Assembly: GCA_964426875.1 (NCBI GenBank)
Contig: CAYRSB010000007.1
Location: 1-64,000 of the forward strand
From: Caldatribacterium sp964426875
GTDB taxonomy: Bacteria > Atribacterota > Atribacteria > Atribacterales > Caldatribacteriaceae
Length of the DNA: 64,000 nucleotides
Direction: 5' to 3'
Of the stretch, positions 61,577 through 64,000 are shown piece after piece. Within the stretch, counting starts at the first letter, position 1; every line of letters begins with the position of its first letter. The translations under genes were made by a program, and so were the position numbers. The notes beneath the pieces were generated by a model. The model searched no databases. It saw only the letters and a program-made list of their open reading frames with translations, and had not been told where the DNA came from.

Positions 61577-62467
61577 ATGAAGAGGATTGCTTCTTGTGCC
61601 CTGATTTACAGCTTCTCTTCCGACATGGATGGTGTTGAGGAATGCTTACCCGGTGAAGAATGTGTGTTTGAAACCCTGGATTGCTTTGGTGGCCAGCTTA
61701 AGGGAGAAGGGGATGATTTCTCTTCCATAGATTTCAGCAGAGTCAACCCGGCGACCGGGCCGGTTGCGGTCCGAGGCGCCAGAAGAGGGCAACTCCTTAG
61801 GGTGGAGATTCTGGACATCAGGTGTTTCTCTCCGGGAATAGTGGCCACCCATCCCGGTATTGGTGTCTTGCGGTCTGGAATCCCCGATTACCGCTTCGCC
61901 ATGGTATCGGTGGGAGAGGGAAAATGTTCTCTTGGAGACGTTTCCTTCCCCCTGCAACCCATGATCGGGGTTATGGGAGTGGCACCTGAAGAGGGAAGTA
62001 TACCGACCACTACCCCCGGCGCTCACGGAGGAAACATGGATACCCGCGAAATCTGTCCGGGCAATGTGGTCTATCTCCCCGTTTTTCAGGAGGGGGCTCT
62101 CCTTGCCCTGGGGGATGTACATGCCGCTATGGGCGATGGGGAAATCTGCGGGACTGGGGTAGAGGTATCTGCCGAAGTCAGGGTGAGGGTAGATCTTCTC
62201 AAGAACCGGTGGGGGCTCAAGTCACCCCTGGTGGAAGACAAAGAGTATGTGATTTTCATCCACAGTGCTTCAAACCTCGAAAGGGCTTTTGAGGAAGCAG
62301 CCTGGGAGTGCTCGAAGTTCATTCAAAAAGCGCTGAACTGGGATTTTACCAGAACCTACTTCCTGATGAGCACGACCTGCCATTTCCGGGTATCCCAGCT
62401 TGTGGATCCTCTCCTTACCGTAAAAATCTGCCTTCCCAGGGAAATCTTTCCGGTAGAGCTCCTCTAA
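61577..62467 (+). CDS. Acetamidase/formamidase family protein
   Basis: This 296-aa protein matches the FmdA_AmdA family: NPATGPVAVRGARRGQLLRVEI near residue 60, GVAPEEGSIPTTTPGAHGGNMD near residue 140 and ALGDVHAAMGDGEICGTGVEV near residue 190. These enzymes hydrolyse formamide, acetamide or related amides with a metal. ATG 61577 follows AAGGGG. It lies 99 bases after the URO-D-like gene, in the same direction; co-transcription is possible. Confidence 0.88.
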   Translation: MKRIASCALIYSFSSDMDGVEECLPGEECVFETLDCFGGQLKGEGDDFSSIDFSRVNPATGPVAVRGARRGQLLRVEILDIRCFSPGIVATHPGIGVLRSGIPDYRFAMVSVGEGKCSLGDVSFPLQPMIGVMGVAPEEGSIPTTTPGAHGGNMDTREICPGNVVYLPVFQEGALLALGDVHAAMGDGEICGTGVEVSAEVRVRVDLLKNRWGLKSPLVEDKEYVIFIHSASNLERAFEEAAWECSKFIQKALNWDFTRTYFLMSTTCHFRVSQLVDPLLTVKICLPREIFPVELL

Positions 62468-63115
62468 TGCTCCTTTGACAGGAAGGGAATTCTGAAGACC
62501 TTTGCCCCACCCATTATCCCCTGGGGGCGGAGGACAACGACGAGTATGGGAATGGTGGAGATGATGACCTGGGGCAAGCCGTAGAGGCGGGGCAGGTTGA
62601 GTCCGAGAAAGTTCCCTCCAAGCTCCAGGGGACGGAGTATTTCCGGAAGCAAGGTCATGACGACGGCCCCCACTATTGCTCCCGAAATCTTTCCTGCTCC
62701 CCCCAGAATCATCATCGTCAGAGGGTTAAAAGTCATTAACAGTCCGAAAGAGTCTGGGTTCAAGGCCGTAATGAGGTGGCCCCACAGGGCTCCGCCTATG
62801 CCTGCAAAGAAAGCTCCCACCAGGAAAGAGAGGACTTTGTAGCGAGTGAGGTTGATGCCTATGGTTTCGGCAAGGACCTGGTCTTCCCAGATGGCTATCC
62901 AGGCTCTCCCCACTCGGGAATGAACCAGCCTCTGTACCACAAACACGGTGATCAGAAGCAGACCGAATACCCAGTACCCGTTGGTGTAGGGGGGAAGGGC
63001 CCTCAGGTTCAGAGGACCCCCGGTGGAGTCAACCGGGTTGAGATTGACCACCCTTACGATTTCCCCAAACCCCAGGGTTGCCAGGGCCAGATAATGTCCC
63101 CTGAGGCGCAAGGCG
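62464..63115 (-). pseudogene. 5'-truncated livM-like permease gene
   Basis: The frame encodes the C-terminal two thirds of a branched-chain amino acid ABC permease (LivM): RLRGHYLALATLGFGEIVRV, STGGPLNLRALP, EDQVLAETIGIN and MTMMILGGAGKISGAIVGAVVM-like segments. The first about 100 residues of LivM are missing and the frame is joined at about 63110-63125 to livF-like sequence. No true start remains. Confidence 0.7.
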
Positions 63116-63355
63116 GGGAAGGATGTGGGGTGGCAGGGAACTGATAGGTTCACCTTCGAGGCGGATTTCTCCCGTTTAGGGTCTCACCAGACCGTTGATC
63201 GTCCTCAGGAGGGTAGTTTTTCTGGCGCCGTTTGGCCCCACCAGGGCAACGATTTCCCTACTGAAAACCTTCATATTGATGCCCTTGAGGACATGCAGGA
63301 TCCCGTAAAAGACATTCAGATTTTCTATCTCAATCATTGCCTTTCCACTGTTCAT
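63115..63355 (-). pseudogene. Truncated livF-like ATPase gene
   Basis: ATG 63355 starts a LivF-like ATPase: IEIENLNVFYGILHVLKGIN and Walker A GPNGARKTT, where Arg replaces the usual Gly before Lys. A TAA (63178-63176) follows LVRP; homology continues as TGEIRLEGEPISSLPPH and then stops at the junction with livM sequence. Only the first about 75 residues are left. Confidence 0.7.
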
Positions 63356-63360
63356 TTCTT

Positions 63361-63967
63361 TTACCTCTTCCCCAGGTAAGCTTCGATAACCAGAGGATTG
63401 TTTTTGATCTCTTCCGGCTGGCCCTCGGTGATTTTCCGCTCTGCGTCCAGGACCACTATTCTTTCACAGGTACCCGTAACCACCTTCATGTCTAGGAGTT
63501 CCTCTGCTCTTTGCCGCGCTTCTTTTTCCTGTCTCCGGTATCGGGCGGTGTAAAAGAGGGCGTCCCAGAAGCCGTATGAAGCCCGGAGATGGAGGGCAAT
63601 GAGCAGATTGTCGAAAACGGTGAGATTCCTGAAGATCCTTATATTCTGGCAGGTCCCTGGCAATCCTCAAAGTGGTGGCTCTATCTGGAGACAGACCGGC
63701 AATGTCGTTTCTCTGATAGACAATCCTTCCTGCGGTGGGCTTGATGTTTCCTGGAATGATGTTGAAGAGGATGGTTTTCCTGACACTGTTGAGACCTATC
63801 AGACCGAGAAGCTCACCCTCTTTGAGGTAGAAAAAACCTCGCGCAGGGCCTGTGAACCGCCGAGGTTTTTGCTTACCCTGTCTATATTCAGAATGGCTAT
63901 AGCTCCTCACCCTTTTCGCTGTTCTTGGTATTTTTGTCGACCCTGTCGTGCTGTTTCTCTGTATCAA
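63361..63967 (-). pseudogene. Decayed livG-like ATPase gene with internal deletion
   Basis: The N-terminal part (about 63890-63660) reads GELLGLIGLNSVRKTILFN, a damaged Walker A, then TAGRIVYQRNDIAGLSPDRA. A frame change near 63660 leads to NIRIFRNLTVFDNLLIALHL and RYRRQEKEARQRAEELLD, which joins directly to MKVVTGTCERIVVLDAERKI and IKNNPLVIEAYLGK. The expected stretch with Q-loop end, signature, Walker B and H-loop (about 70 residues) is missing at 63490. The gene is clearly dead. Confidence 0.75.
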
Positions 63968-64000
63968 GGGTGAAGAAGTGTGATTACCTCTTTGCTCTTA

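Noticed and set aside
1..64000. CRISPR arrays or large direct repeats
   Set aside because: No regularly spaced short repeats were seen; the only notable long repeat is the 140-base tract shared by the two permease genes.

Overview
The window is about 64 kb of a compact bacterial chromosome of roughly 55% GC. Genes sit in tight, often overlapping operons (ATGA and TAATG junctions), with many GTG and TTG starts and strong purine-rich ribosome binding sites. The content points to a strict anaerobe, probably thermophilic: class III ribonucleotide reductase with its radical-SAM activase, a ribulose-monophosphate pair (HPS/PHI), a corrinoid-protein activase-like ASKHA ferredoxin protein, URO-D-type methyltransferase relatives, short HisG with HisZ, and several families common to archaea and thermophilic bacteria (DUF763, adenosine-specific kinase, stand-alone pyruvate kinase C-terminal domain). 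A lineage such as Atribacterota would fit, but the sequence alone does not prove the phylum.

Layout. 1-6.7 kb: a complete trpEGDCFBA operon behind a consensus promoter and a Trp-specific T-box leader; trpG carries a one-base frameshift. 7.2-9.1 kb: pgeF-speD-speE. 9.1-12.2 kb (minus): hisZ-hisG-hisD, divergent from purC. 13.4 kb: tRNA-Arg(CCT). 13.6-26.6 kb: an accessory, decaying stretch with a lipoprotein, an FxLYD-like protein, a nonsense-interrupted nuclease-like gene, a nitroreductase pseudogene, transposase fossils, a degenerate tRNA-Pro-like sequence, a URO-D remnant and three different cyclic-di-GMP proteins (7TM-GGDEF-EAL, MASE3-GGDEF, SBP3-HD-GYP), two of them split by frame breaks.

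26.6-36 kb: a sugar ABC transporter (binding protein and two permeases), a convergent ribokinase, then an operon of ASKHA/ferredoxin activase, DUF1015, HPS, PHI and deoC. 36-39.2 kb (minus): nrdR-nrdD-nrdG with a pair of NrdR boxes over the promoter. 39.4-47.8 kb: ccdA, a ParB/Srx-like protein overlapping a P2-type cation ATPase, adenosine-specific kinase, DUF763, nitroreductase, phosphodiesterase, phoU, pyruvate kinase C-terminal-like protein and OsmC. 47.8-52.5 kb: transketolase, two zinc polyol dehydrogenases and a ribulose-phosphate epimerase, a plausible polyol-to-pentose-phosphate cassette. 52.5-54.3 kb: a FolT-like S component and a DUF362 ferredoxin protein.

54.3-62.5 kb: a minus-strand operon starting with a URO-D family protein and followed by a ribose-type ABC transporter with two unlike permeases around a single-domain ATPase, then an EamA exporter; divergently, a second URO-D relative and an acetamidase/formamidase. 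This block, together with the distant ASKHA activase, is the best candidate for an undescribed pathway (import and corrinoid-linked demethylation or related chemistry of a methylated sugar-like compound), but that is inference. The right edge (62.5-64 kb) is a fossil branched-chain amino acid transporter with an internally deleted livG, truncated livF and truncated livM.
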